A stretch of DNA of 52,785 nucleotides from Meridianimarinicoccus zhengii. Its GTDB lineage: Bacteria > Pseudomonadota > Alphaproteobacteria > Rhodobacterales > Rhodobacteraceae. Positions 17,844 through 24,387 of this stretch are shown here, piece after piece. The stretch lies in NCBI RefSeq assembly GCF_003254465.1, contig NZ_QDFI01000025.1, forward strand, positions 1-52,785. Reading direction: 5' to 3'. Position numbers and translations under genes: made by a program. Position 1 is the stretch's first letter. The number at the start of each line of letters is the position of its first letter. The notes beneath the pieces are model-generated. The model ran no database searches. It worked only from the letters and a program-made list of their open reading frames with translations, and had not been told where the DNA came from.

Positions 17844-18114
17844 GATCAGTTCCTCCTGCGGTCCCTCACCCCTGTCTCAGAGGGGTCTGGTCGATGCGCG
17901 GCCCGGGTCCGCCCGGTCATATTCGTGTCACAGAATAGTTTGCCAAGACAAGATGCATCCGCAGATACAAAATGCCGCGAAAGGACGCGCGCGGAAAACC
18001 GGGCGCCCGCGCCCGCGGGGCGATCCGCGGCAGCCACGCTGCGACTGTGCAGAACCTAGGCGCCTGCCGGTCCATGGCCAGATGGCCCGACACAGGGTAA
18101 AGGCTCCGTGCACG
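17844..18114. other. hemA leader and promoter region, no gene
   Basis: About 270 bases between hemA and the tRNA-Asp terminator. It contains the predicted hemA promoter (17918-17946) and ribosome-binding site, and otherwise GC-rich sequence without a recognisable gene. Confidence 0.5.
17918..17946 (-). promoter_or_regulatory. Candidate hemA promoter
   Basis: On the minus strand TTGGCA (17941-17946) and AATATG (17918-17923) are 17 bases apart and lie about 75 bases upstream of the TTG start, in the only AT-rich part of the leader. Prediction by eye. Confidence 0.4.
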
Positions 18115-18147
18115 AAAAAACCCCGGTCCATAGGACCGGGGCTTTTT
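18115..18147 (-). terminator. Rho-independent terminator of tRNA-Asp
   Basis: CCCCGGTCC and GGACCGGGG (18121-18141) form a 9-bp stem with a 3-base loop, flanked by six A on one side and six T on the other. It can act in both directions. On the minus strand it lies 37 bases past the 3' end of the tRNA. Confidence 0.9.
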
Positions 18148-18177
18148 TCGACCCCGTAATCGGGTTGAAACGGCAAG

Positions 18178-18254
18178 TGGCGCGGTTGACGGGGCTCGAA
18201 CCCGCGACCCCCGGCGTGACAGGCCGGTACTCTAACCAACTGAGCTACAACCGC
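18178..18254 (-). tRNA. tRNA-Asp (anticodon GTC)
   Basis: A 77-nt cloverleaf on the minus strand: acceptor stem GCGGTTG/CAACCGC, D-arm GCTC...GAGT, anticodon stem CCGGC/GCCGG with loop reading CTGTCAC (anticodon GTC), T-arm GCGGG TTCGAGC CCCGT, discriminator G and encoded CCA. It has its own promoter and terminator. GTC is an anticodon that is modified to queuosine, the pathway of queA at the start of the window. Confidence 0.97.
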
Positions 18255-18274
18255 GCATCGCCTTGCGTTTGGGC

Positions 18275-18303
18275 GGAATATGCCGCGGCGCAGACAGGGT
18301 CAA
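18275..18303 (-). promoter_or_regulatory. Candidate tRNA-Asp promoter
   Basis: Minus strand TTGACC (18298-18303), a 17-base spacer and TATTCC (18275-18280) end 20 bases upstream of the tRNA 5' end. This is a good sigma-70-type match. Confidence 0.55.
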
Positions 18304-18521
18304 GCGGATTTTCCGGCCCGCCCGGCAAAAAATCCGCGCCGCGCTGCCTGAATGTTCGCGCGCGCATGGCTCTCATCCCGCGGGCGCATGGCGGCAAAAA
18401 AACTTTACCAATCTGCGCAAGCCATGGTAACACAGGCTACGATGTCGCGGCCCGCCGCGAAGCACGGGCACACATTGGGCCAACGGGTCGGAGGAGACCC
18501 AACTACCTGGGAGGAAAATCC

Positions 18522-19778
18522 ATGAATCGTTACATGATGTCGGCGGCCGTTCTGGCGTTGACGGCGGGGGCCGCGTCGGCCCAGGAGACGGACTCGCGGT
18601 CCAACCTCGAAAAGATGCAGAACATGCAATCGACCGGCACGACGGAATTCACGTTCGTCGAGCAGGGCGGCGACTATGCCGACGGCATCAGACGCACGCT
18701 GGAACGCATCACCCTGCCCGACGGGTTCAAGATCGAACTTTACGCCATCGTGCCCGACGCGCGCCACATCGCCGTCGGCCCGCAGGGCATCGTGACCTTC
18801 GTGGGCACCCGCAAGGACAAGGTCTGGGCCGTCACCGATCGCAACAAGGACCGCGTCGCCGACGAGGTAAAGGATTTCGCGCCCTCGCTTGATTTCGCGA
18901 TCCCCAACGGCGTGTGCTTCAGCCCGGACGGCATGCTGTACGTTGCCGCGCAGAACACCGTGCTCAAGTTCCCCGCGGCCGAGTTCTTCTATGAAAGCCC
19001 GGACATCGCCGTGGCGCCGATCGTGCCACAGGGCGAACTCATCCCCGCCGCCGAGGAATCGTTCAACCACAGTGCGCGGGTGTGCGACGTCGGTCCCGAC
19101 GGGCTTCTCTACATCTCGCTCGGGCAGCCCTTCAACGTGTTCCCGCCCGAAAAGATGGAACTCTATAACGAGGTCGGCATCGGCGGCATCATCCGCATGG
19201 ACCAGAACGGCGGCGGCCGCGAGGTCTACACCTACGGCGTGCGCAACTCCGTCGGGCAGGACTTCCACCCGGTCACGGGCGAACTGTGGTGGACCGACAA
19301 CCAGGTCGACGGCATGGGCGACGACATCCCGCCGGGCGAAATCAACCGCCAGACCGAGATGGGCCAGCATTTCGGATTCCCCTGGTATGGCGGCGGTGAC
19401 GTGCGCACCAACGAATACGCCGGACAGGAAGTGCCTGTCGATGTCGTGATGCCGGTGGTGGAAACCGTCGCGCACGCGGCGGATCTCGGGATGATGTTCT
19501 ACACCGGCAACATGTTCCCCGATCAGTACCAGAACGCGATCTTCTCGGCGCAGCACGGATCGTGGAACCGCACCACGCCGGTCGGCGCGCGGGTCATGGT
19601 CACCTTCATCGACGACGAAGGCAACGCGCGGATCGAACCCTTCGCCGAAGGCTGGATCGACGAGAACGGCGAATATCTCGGGCGGCCCGTGGACGTGGCG
19701 CAACTGCGCGACGGCTCGCTGCTGGTGTCCGACGATCTCGCCGGCGCGCTCTATCGCATCTCCTACGACCCGTCGTGA
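18522..19778 (+). CDS. PQQ-dependent sugar dehydrogenase (glucose/sorbosone dehydrogenase fold)
   Basis: Encodes 418 residues with a signal peptide ending AGAASA, so it is periplasmic. The mature protein has the six-bladed beta-propeller pattern of soluble glucose/sorbosone dehydrogenases: LPDGFKIELYAIVPDARHIA, then FSPDGMLYVA, GPDGLLYISLG, YTYGVRNSVGQDFHP, GELWWTDN and AQHGSWNRTTP. These segments carry the calcium- and PQQ-binding positions in characterised relatives. The ATG at 18522 has GGGAGGAAAA just upstream. The next gene, two bases downstream, is a diheme cytochrome c, the probable electron acceptor. No pqq biosynthesis genes are in the window, and the sugar oxidised is unknown. Confidence 0.85.
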   Translation: MNRYMMSAAVLALTAGAASAQETDSRSNLEKMQNMQSTGTTEFTFVEQGGDYADGIRRTLERITLPDGFKIELYAIVPDARHIAVGPQGIVTFVGTRKDKVWAVTDRNKDRVADEVKDFAPSLDFAIPNGVCFSPDGMLYVAAQNTVLKFPAAEFFYESPDIAVAPIVPQGELIPAAEESFNHSARVCDVGPDGLLYISLGQPFNVFPPEKMELYNEVGIGGIIRMDQNGGGREVYTYGVRNSVGQDFHPVTGELWWTDNQVDGMGDDIPPGEINRQTEMGQHFGFPWYGGGDVRTNEYAGQEVPVDVVMPVVETVAHAADLGMMFYTGNMFPDQYQNAIFSAQHGSWNRTTPVGARVMVTFIDDEGNARIEPFAEGWIDENGEYLGRPVDVAQLRDGSLLVSDDLAGALYRISYDPS

Positions 19779-19780
19779 CG

Positions 19781-20359
19781 ATGCGGACTTTCGCAACCCT
19801 GGCACTCGGCGGGCTGATGCTCGCTGGGGCCGCACCCGCCGCCGATCTCGACGAAGGCCGCAAGGTCGCGGGCATGTGCCGGACCTGCCACGGGCTGGAC
19901 GGCTATGCGCGCATCCCCATCGCGCCGCATATCGGCGGAGAACCCGCCGGGTATCTCGAATCGCAGTTGATGGCCTTCAAGACCGGCACGCGCGAACACG
20001 AGATGATGACGGTGGTGGCGTCCTCGCTCTCGGCCGAGCAGATCGCGAACGTGTCCGCATGGTATGCGGCCCATGGCGCCGAGGCCGCCCTGCCCGACGG
20101 TGTGGACCCCGCGGGCGCGCCTGACGGCTGTGTCAGCTGTCACGGGACGGCCGGCATCTCGTCGCTCGACGACGCGCCGAACCTCGCGGCGGAAACGAAC
20201 ATCTACATCGACACGCAGCTCAAGGCGTTCCGCTCGGGCAAGCGCACGCACGAGCTTATGTCGAACATCGCCGCGGACCTGACCGATGCCGAGATTCGCG
20301 CCTATGCGGACTGGTACGGCGCCACGACTCTGACGATCACGCCGCCGCCGGGTCACTGA
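19781..20359 (+). CDS. Diheme cytochrome c (c4-like)
   Basis: Encodes 192 residues with a signal peptide ending AAPAA. There are two class I cytochrome c domains: heme motifs CRTCH (Cys33-His37) and CVSCH (Cys117-His121), with candidate axial methionines in HEMMTV and HELMSN. The two-domain layout is that of cytochrome c4 or similar. It lies 2 bases after the sugar dehydrogenase stop, so they form one operon; it probably carries electrons from that enzyme to the respiratory chain. Heme attachment would use the Ccm system encoded at 41.5-44.4 kb. An overlapping GTG start at 19775 is also possible. Confidence 0.92.
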   Translation: MRTFATLALGGLMLAGAAPAADLDEGRKVAGMCRTCHGLDGYARIPIAPHIGGEPAGYLESQLMAFKTGTREHEMMTVVASSLSAEQIANVSAWYAAHGAEAALPDGVDPAGAPDGCVSCHGTAGISSLDDAPNLAAETNIYIDTQLKAFRSGKRTHELMSNIAADLTDAEIRAYADWYGATTLTITPPPGH

Positions 20360-20469
20360 CCGGCCGCGCTGCGGCACCGCTCCACGTCATTCACCAGCGA
20401 AACACGGACGCCGCGCGGACATCCCTGCGCGGCGCCCGGCCCCGCGTTCACGGCGCCGCAGGCCCGGCC

Positions 20470-20513
20470 GGAGTCATACAGGAGTCATACGCGAGTCATA
20501 CGGAACTCCTACA
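20470..20513. repeat. Four tandem 11-base repeats
   Basis: Units GGAGTCATACA, GGAGTCATACG, CGAGTCATACG and the diverged GAACTCCTACA lie head to tail. The period of 11 is close to one DNA helical turn. The array lies between the cytochrome c gene and tRNA-His, with no coding frame assigned to it. It could be a protein-binding array on one DNA face, or a simple slippage repeat. Confidence 0.7.
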
Positions 20514-20597
20514 GAACACCGACAGCCGCGCCGATGCGCACACCGTCGCCCGTACAGGTGGCGCGGCTTGCGAACAAAGTCAGCGATTTCAGGGGGA

Positions 20598-20674
20598 TGG
20601 TACCGCCTCCCTGGCTTGAACAGGGGACCTCTGGATCCACAATCCAGCGCTCTAACCAACTGAGCTAAGGCGGC
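20598..20674 (-). tRNA. tRNA-His (anticodon GTG), alphaproteobacterial type
   Basis: A 77-nt cloverleaf on the minus strand: acceptor GCCGCCT/AGGCGGT, D-arm GCTC...GAGC, anticodon stem CTGGA/TCCAG with loop TTGTGGA (anticodon GTG), T-arm CCCTG TTCAAGC CAGGG, discriminator A73 and encoded CCA. The first pair is G1-U72, and the DNA does not supply the G-1:C73 pair normal for bacterial tRNA-His. This loss is known for a large part of the Alphaproteobacteria and goes with a divergent histidyl-tRNA synthetase. Confidence 0.96.
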
Positions 20675-20684
20675 ACGCTGCGGG

Positions 20685-20713
20685 TGTCTAGCCCCCCCGA
20701 ATGCCGATTGCAA
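20685..20713 (-). promoter_or_regulatory. Candidate tRNA-His promoter
   Basis: Minus strand TTGCAA (20708-20713), a 17-base spacer and TAGACA (20685-20690) end 10 bases upstream of the mature tRNA 5' end. Confidence 0.45.
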
Positions 20714-20789
20714 GCCCCCTCGCAACACGCTGCAAACACTTGTTTTATGGCGCCCGACAGGCTAAGCGCGCGACGAAAAGGAGCATGCC

Positions 20790-21002
20790 ATGGGCATCAA
20801 CACCGAAAGCGACATCGTCGCCAATCTCCAGATCGGCCCCACCGACAAGGGCATGGTCCGCATCTTCGTCGAAGCCGAAAACGCCGAGATTCCAATGGAC
20901 TTCGACCCCGACGAAGCCGAGGAAATCGCACAGGAAATCATGGCCGCCGCCGAACAGGCCCGTGCCGTCAGCCGGAAAACCCCGCCGCGCCGGGGTCGGT
21001 GA
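20790..21002 (+). CDS. DUF6324 family small protein
   Basis: Encodes 70 residues: MGINTESDIVANLQIGPTDK, then an amphipathic EAEEIAQEIMAAAEQA helix and a basic tail (KTPPRRGR). It resembles the DUF6324 family of small, soluble, acidic proteins conserved in Rhodobacterales; the function is unknown. AAGGAG lies 6 bases before the ATG. Its last 35 bases overlap the end of the opposite-strand gene at 20968. Confidence 0.75.
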   Translation: MGINTESDIVANLQIGPTDKGMVRIFVEAENAEIPMDFDPDEAEEIAQEIMAAAEQARAVSRKTPPRRGR

Positions 21003-21444
21003 CCGCCAGCTGCCGCGCCGCCGCCATCCGCGCGAACCGCAAGGTCAGTGCCTTGCGGCGCGCAGGTGCCAGCCGATGTTCGTCCGGCATCCGCACCAGT
21101 TCCGCGCCGTAGCCATCCGCCAGGATAAGACCGCATGCTACAGGCAGGATATCCCTGGGAAATCCTGCTGAGACCGCAAAGAAGAACCGGTCCGCCCAAT
21201 CGACGTATCCCGGCCACTTGTCGTCCGTCCGATAATCCGCACGGCAGGATTTGCACTCCACGATCCAGACCTCGCCCGCAGGTCCAAGCGCCATCAGGTC
21301 GGCACGCAAACCGCTGGGCAGCGTGACCTCCGTAAGCGCCAGGAAACCGATCTCCCGTAGGTGCCGCGCCACGCCCCTGGCGAGCGCGACGCCCGGCGCA
21401 GCGCCGGTCTGGATGGGTGCGTGTTCGACCATGGCCCAAACCAT
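20968..21444 (-). CDS. MmcB family DNA repair protein (PD-(D/E)XK-like)
   Basis: Encodes about 158 residues. The central segment LRADLMALGPAGEVWIVECKSCRADYRTDDKWPGYVDW has the D-x(n)-E-x-K arrangement of the PD-(D/E)XK nuclease fold and matches the MmcB/DUF1052 family. In Caulobacter MmcB is part of the SOS/mitomycin C response, so a DNA-repair role is inferred. The start is uncertain (ATG 21444 or 21432; no strong ribosome-binding site). The 3' end overlaps the DUF6324 gene by 35 bases. Confidence 0.8.
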   Translation of the reverse strand: MVWAMVEHAPIQTGAAPGVALARGVARHLREIGFLALTEVTLPSGLRADLMALGPAGEVWIVECKSCRADYRTDDKWPGYVDWADRFFFAVSAGFPRDILPVACGLILADGYGAELVRMPDEHRLAPARRKALTLRFARMAAARQLAVTDPGAAGFSG

Positions 21445-21519
21445 GAACAGCCCATGAACAGATTGCAAGCAGATGAACCCTTGCCGTCGGCCGCGTTGCG
21501 TATTACCTGCGATGGAGGC

Positions 21520-21710
21520 GGGTGCTGCCCTTCCCGTGCCTGTGGCTCAATTCCAGTGGCCTTAAGCGAAACCGAGGGGGCTGGCTCTGTCATGGCCCTG
21601 GTCATGTTAACCGGCGCCCACCTGTACAAACAGGCTCTCGGGAATAGCAAGCCTCCACGGTTGCGCGCGGGCCCGCCGCTAGCTCTGTCCCTGCACATGG
21701 TGAAGCCCTT
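21520..21710 (+). ncRNA. ssrS: Structured non-coding RNA, probably 6S RNA (ends approximate)
   Basis: A 300-base gap without a credible gene folds strongly when read on the plus strand. Bases 21566-21582 pair with 21650-21666 over 17 positions with two mismatches, an apical hairpin CCTGT-ACAA-ACAGG lies at 21621-21634, and a closing stem joins CCTGTG (21539-21544) to CACATGG (21694-21700). The result is a long interrupted rod with a central open region, the shape of 6S RNA, which mimics an open promoter and binds sigma-70 RNA polymerase. Segments such as GGCCTTAAGCGA and GGCGCCCACCTG look familiar from alphaproteobacterial 6S RNAs, but I could not search to confirm. Strand and ends are inferred. 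Confidence 0.5.
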
Positions 21711-21731
21711 GCGCGATCCTTGGCGCGCGAC

Positions 21732-21755
21732 CCAGAAAATTAACTAATTTTCTGG
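21732..21755. terminator. AT-rich 11-bp palindrome, possible bidirectional terminator or operator
   Basis: CCAGAAAATTA and TAATTTTCTGG are exact complements around a 2-base centre. It lies 14 bases past the stop of the minus-strand gene at 21769 and downstream of the plus-strand structured RNA. The stem is AT-rich, unlike the GC-rich terminators elsewhere in this window, so a protein-binding site is an equal possibility. Confidence 0.4.
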
Positions 21756-21768
21756 TAGCCGCCCATGT

Positions 21769-22071
21769 CTACCGGTTGGTGTGACGCACGGCCACGGGGT
21801 CCGCAAGCACGCCATGAACGGCGTCGCGGCGACCGCTACCGCCGTCGTCCGCGCCATGCCCCCTTGGCAAGGCCAGCGCGAACTGGACGCCCGCGAAAAC
21901 GATCCCGTTAAAGATCCACAGCATCAGGCACGCCAGCCAGCCGACCGGCGAACCCGAGATGAGCGACCACAGGTTCGCAACGTCGAACGCCAGCAGAAGC
22001 ACTACGAACGCTGCGGAGATCGCGTATCCGATGATGACTTGACGGATATAGACCCTGACGAGATGCGGCAT
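21769..22071 (-). CDS. Small conserved membrane protein, two helices
   Basis: Encodes 100 residues. Two hydrophobic helices are visible (about residues 12-32, IIGYAISAAFVVLLLAF, and 44-68, WLACLMLWIFNGIVFAGVQF), followed by a polar tail. AGGAGGG lies 8 bases before the ATG at 22071, a strong ribosome-binding site that supports a real gene. The opening MPHLVRVYIRQVIIGYAI resembles conserved hypothetical proteins of Rhodobacteraceae. It lies 88 bases after nusB on the same strand and may end that operon. Function unknown. Confidence 0.72.
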   Translation of the reverse strand: MPHLVRVYIRQVIIGYAISAAFVVLLLAFDVANLWSLISGSPVGWLACLMLWIFNGIVFAGVQFALALPRGHGADDGGSGRRDAVHGVLADPVAVRHTNR

Positions 22072-22159
22072 GACTTTGCCCTCCTGTTACCAGAGCTAGC
22101 GCGGCAGCGGCATGGCGACCAGTGCCCGCGCCGTCGCAGGCCCCACGCGCCGTTGGAAC

Positions 22160-22639
22160 TCAGAAGGCTTCCGGCTTGGTCTCGCGCGCCATGTGGTCCA
22201 GCACGGCATTTACGAATTTGGGCTCGCGGCCCTCGGGAAAGAACGCTTCCGCAACTGTCACGAAATCAGCGATCACACGCTTCGGCGGCGTGTCCGAATT
22301 CACCAGCTCTGCCCCCGCCGCCCGGAATAGTGCGCGCAGCGTGGGGTCGATCCGCGCGATGGGCCACTTGGCCACCAGCGCACGGTCGGTGAGCTGGTCG
22401 ATGCGCGCCTGCCAGTTGACTGCGTCCGTGACAAGCCGCCGGAACAGGCCGAGATCGGCCTCCACCATCTCGTAATCCTCGAACCGCTCGCCGAACCGGT
22501 GATCTTCGAATTCGCGCAGGACCTTGTCCAGAGTCTGGTCGCCGCGTTCCATCTGGAACAGCGCCTGCACCGCGAAGAAACGCGCGGCGGACCGCATTTC
22601 ACGCCGCTGTCGCGCGGTTTCGTTGGTCACTGCGCTCAC
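22160..22639 (-). CDS. nusB: Transcription antitermination factor NusB
   Basis: Encodes 159 residues with the all-helical NusB pattern: RRSAARFFAVQALFQME-like opening (RSAARFFAVQALFQMERG), then LGLFRRLVTDAV, and the C-terminal PPKRVIADFVTVAEAFF and KFVNAVLDHMARE. With NusE (S10) it binds boxA RNA and supports rRNA antitermination. The start ATG overlaps the ribH stop by four bases (ATGA), so it is the downstream member of the riboflavin operon, the standard bacterial arrangement. Confidence 0.95.
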   Translation of the reverse strand: MSAVTNETARQRREMRSAARFFAVQALFQMERGDQTLDKVLREFEDHRFGERFEDYEMVEADLGLFRRLVTDAVNWQARIDQLTDRALVAKWPIARIDPTLRALFRAAGAELVNSDTPPKRVIADFVTVAEAFFPEGREPKFVNAVLDHMARETKPEAF

Positions 22640-23157
22640 CGATCCCTGTCCGCCGAGGCGGGCACGAAGCCTGCGCCACTGGTTCGCCGGCCAAAACGAC
22701 GGCCTGCCGCCACCAGATGCAGTGCGGCTGCCGCAGCCCCGCCGCCCTTGTTCTGGCCCGCGGGATCCGCGCGCACTGCGGCCTGGTCATAGGTTTCCAC
22801 GGTCAGGATGCCGTTGCCGATGCAATAGCCCGCAAGGCCAAGCTGCATCAGCCCGCGTGAGCTGTCGTTGCACACGGTGTCGTAATGGGTCGTCTCGCCG
22901 CGGATCACGCATCCCAGCGCCACGAAGCCGTCGAAATCGCCGCTGCGGTCGGCTTGCCGGATCGCCGGGGGCAGTTCGAGCGCACCGGGCACGTCCAGCA
23001 AGTCATGGGTTGCGCCTGCCGCCTCCAGCTCCGCCTGCGCGCCTTGCAGCAGCGCCGCCGAGATGTCGCGGTAGTACGGTGCGCGCACGATCAGGATACG
23101 CGGCGCTGGCGCGTCGAACACGGGGCGCGGCAGGCTGTCATGGGTCGGTCCGGCCAT
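22636..23157 (-). CDS. ribH: 6,7-dimethyl-8-ribityllumazine synthase (RibH)
   Basis: Encodes 173 residues. Lumazine synthase joins 5-amino-6-ribitylaminouracil with 3,4-dihydroxy-2-butanone 4-phosphate. Family motifs are ILIVRAPYYRDISAALLQGA, DVPGALELPPAI, GCVIRGETTHYD and GILTVETYDQA (with the position of the usual xEQA slightly altered to YDQA). The ATG shares one base with the ribBA stop, indicating coupled translation. The next step, riboflavin synthase, is encoded by ribE in the same operon. Confidence 0.95.
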   Translation of the reverse strand: MAGPTHDSLPRPVFDAPAPRILIVRAPYYRDISAALLQGAQAELEAAGATHDLLDVPGALELPPAIRQADRSGDFDGFVALGCVIRGETTHYDTVCNDSSRGLMQLGLAGYCIGNGILTVETYDQAAVRADPAGQNKGGGAAAAALHLVAAGRRFGRRTSGAGFVPASADRDR

Positions 23158-24272
23158 CAGCCCAACTCCGAGATCTTGCGGGTGCCCGTGATTTCGAGAC
23201 CGTAGGCTTCGAGCCCCACGACCTTCGGCGTGGGCGAGTTGGTCAGCAGTTCAAGCCGCGACAGCCCGAGCGAGGACAGGATCTGCGCCCCGAGTCCGTA
23301 TTGCCGCAGGGTCTGCGGCGATGCCTCCGCCGACGCGGCAAGCTTCATGTGCAGGTCCCGCAACAGCACGACGACACCGCGGCCTTCGTCGGCCACGGCC
23401 TTCATGGCCTGCGAGAATTCATAGGCGCGGCCCATGGGTCCGGTACCCACCATGTCAAGCATCGGGTCCAGCGCGTGCATCCGCACCAGCACCGGTTCGG
23501 GTGTGGAGATATCGCCCTTGATGAGGGCGATGTGTTCCGCGCCCTGTGTTTCGTCGGTATAGACGCGCATCTGCCACTGCCCGCCGAATTCACTCTCGAT
23601 GTTCCGTTCCTCGCGGATCCGCACGAGATTGTCGTGGCGGCGGCGATAGGCGATCAGGTCGGAGATCGTGCCGATCTTCAGGTTGTGGTGCTGCGCGAAG
23701 GCGATCAAATCCGGCAGGCGCGCCATGGACCCGTCTTCGCGCATGATCTCGCAGATCACGCCGGACGGGTTCAGTCCGGCCAGCCGCGCGATATCGACAG
23801 CCGCTTCGGTATGACCCGCGCGGACTAGCACCCCGCCATCGCGGGCGCGCAGGGGAAAGATGTGACCGGGCGTGGCAATATCCGCCGCCCCCTTGGACGC
23901 ATCGATCGCCACGGCGACTGTCAGCGCCCGGTCATGGGCGGATATGCCGGTGGACACACCCTCGCGCGCCTCGATCGACACGGTGAACGCGGTTTCGTGG
24001 CGGGACGAGTTGGTCGATGCCATAAGCGGCAGCCCAAGCGCATCGATCCGCGTGCCCGTCAGGGTCAAGCAGATCAGCCCGCGGCCATGGGTTGCCATGA
24101 AGTTGATCGCGTCGGGCGTCGCCATCTGCGCCGGAATGACGAGATCGCCCTCGTTCTCCCGGTCCTCGTGATCGACGAGGATGAACATGCGCCCGTTGCG
24201 CGCATCGTCGATGATTTCCTCGACGCTGGAGATCGCGTCGGCGTAGTCGAAGGAGTCGTTGGGGTCGGACAT
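23157..24272 (-). CDS. ribB: DHBP synthase with degenerate GTP cyclohydrolase II domain (RibBA/RibBX type)
   Basis: Encodes 371 residues from ATG 24272. The N-terminal domain (residues 1-205) is an intact 3,4-dihydroxy-2-butanone 4-phosphate synthase, with [22 protein letters not shown] and [23 protein letters not shown]. The C-terminal domain aligns with GTP cyclohydrolase II, but the three zinc cysteines (normally in SECLTGD-RCDCG) are replaced by [18 protein letters not shown], and the RQEGRGIGL motif is replaced by RDLHMKLAA. This half should therefore lack cyclohydrolase activity, as known for RibBX hybrids in other proteobacteria. An active RibA must be encoded elsewhere. Confidence 0.92.
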   Translation of the reverse strand: [371 protein letters not shown]

Positions 24273-24387
24273 CAGGGCACCTGCTTGGACTGGCGGCGAC
24301 ACATAGTCGAGCGCGCTGCAATTGACCAGAGGCCCTATGCCGGACAGCGGCGCGCCGGTGGGGGATCGATGATCCCGCGCGGACCGT

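Noticed and set aside
17844-17960. FNR-type anaerobic box upstream of hemA
   Set aside because: No TTGAT-N4-ATCAA dyad was found in the leader.
20470-20513. CRISPR array
   Set aside because: The units are 11 bases, adjacent and without spacers; there are no cas genes.
21520-21710. Two-piece tmRNA or SRP RNA as identity of the structured RNA
   Set aside because: No tag reading frame beginning with Ala-Asn-Asp, no T-arm sequence, and no GGTCAGGTCCGGAAGGAAGCA-like SRP motif is present.
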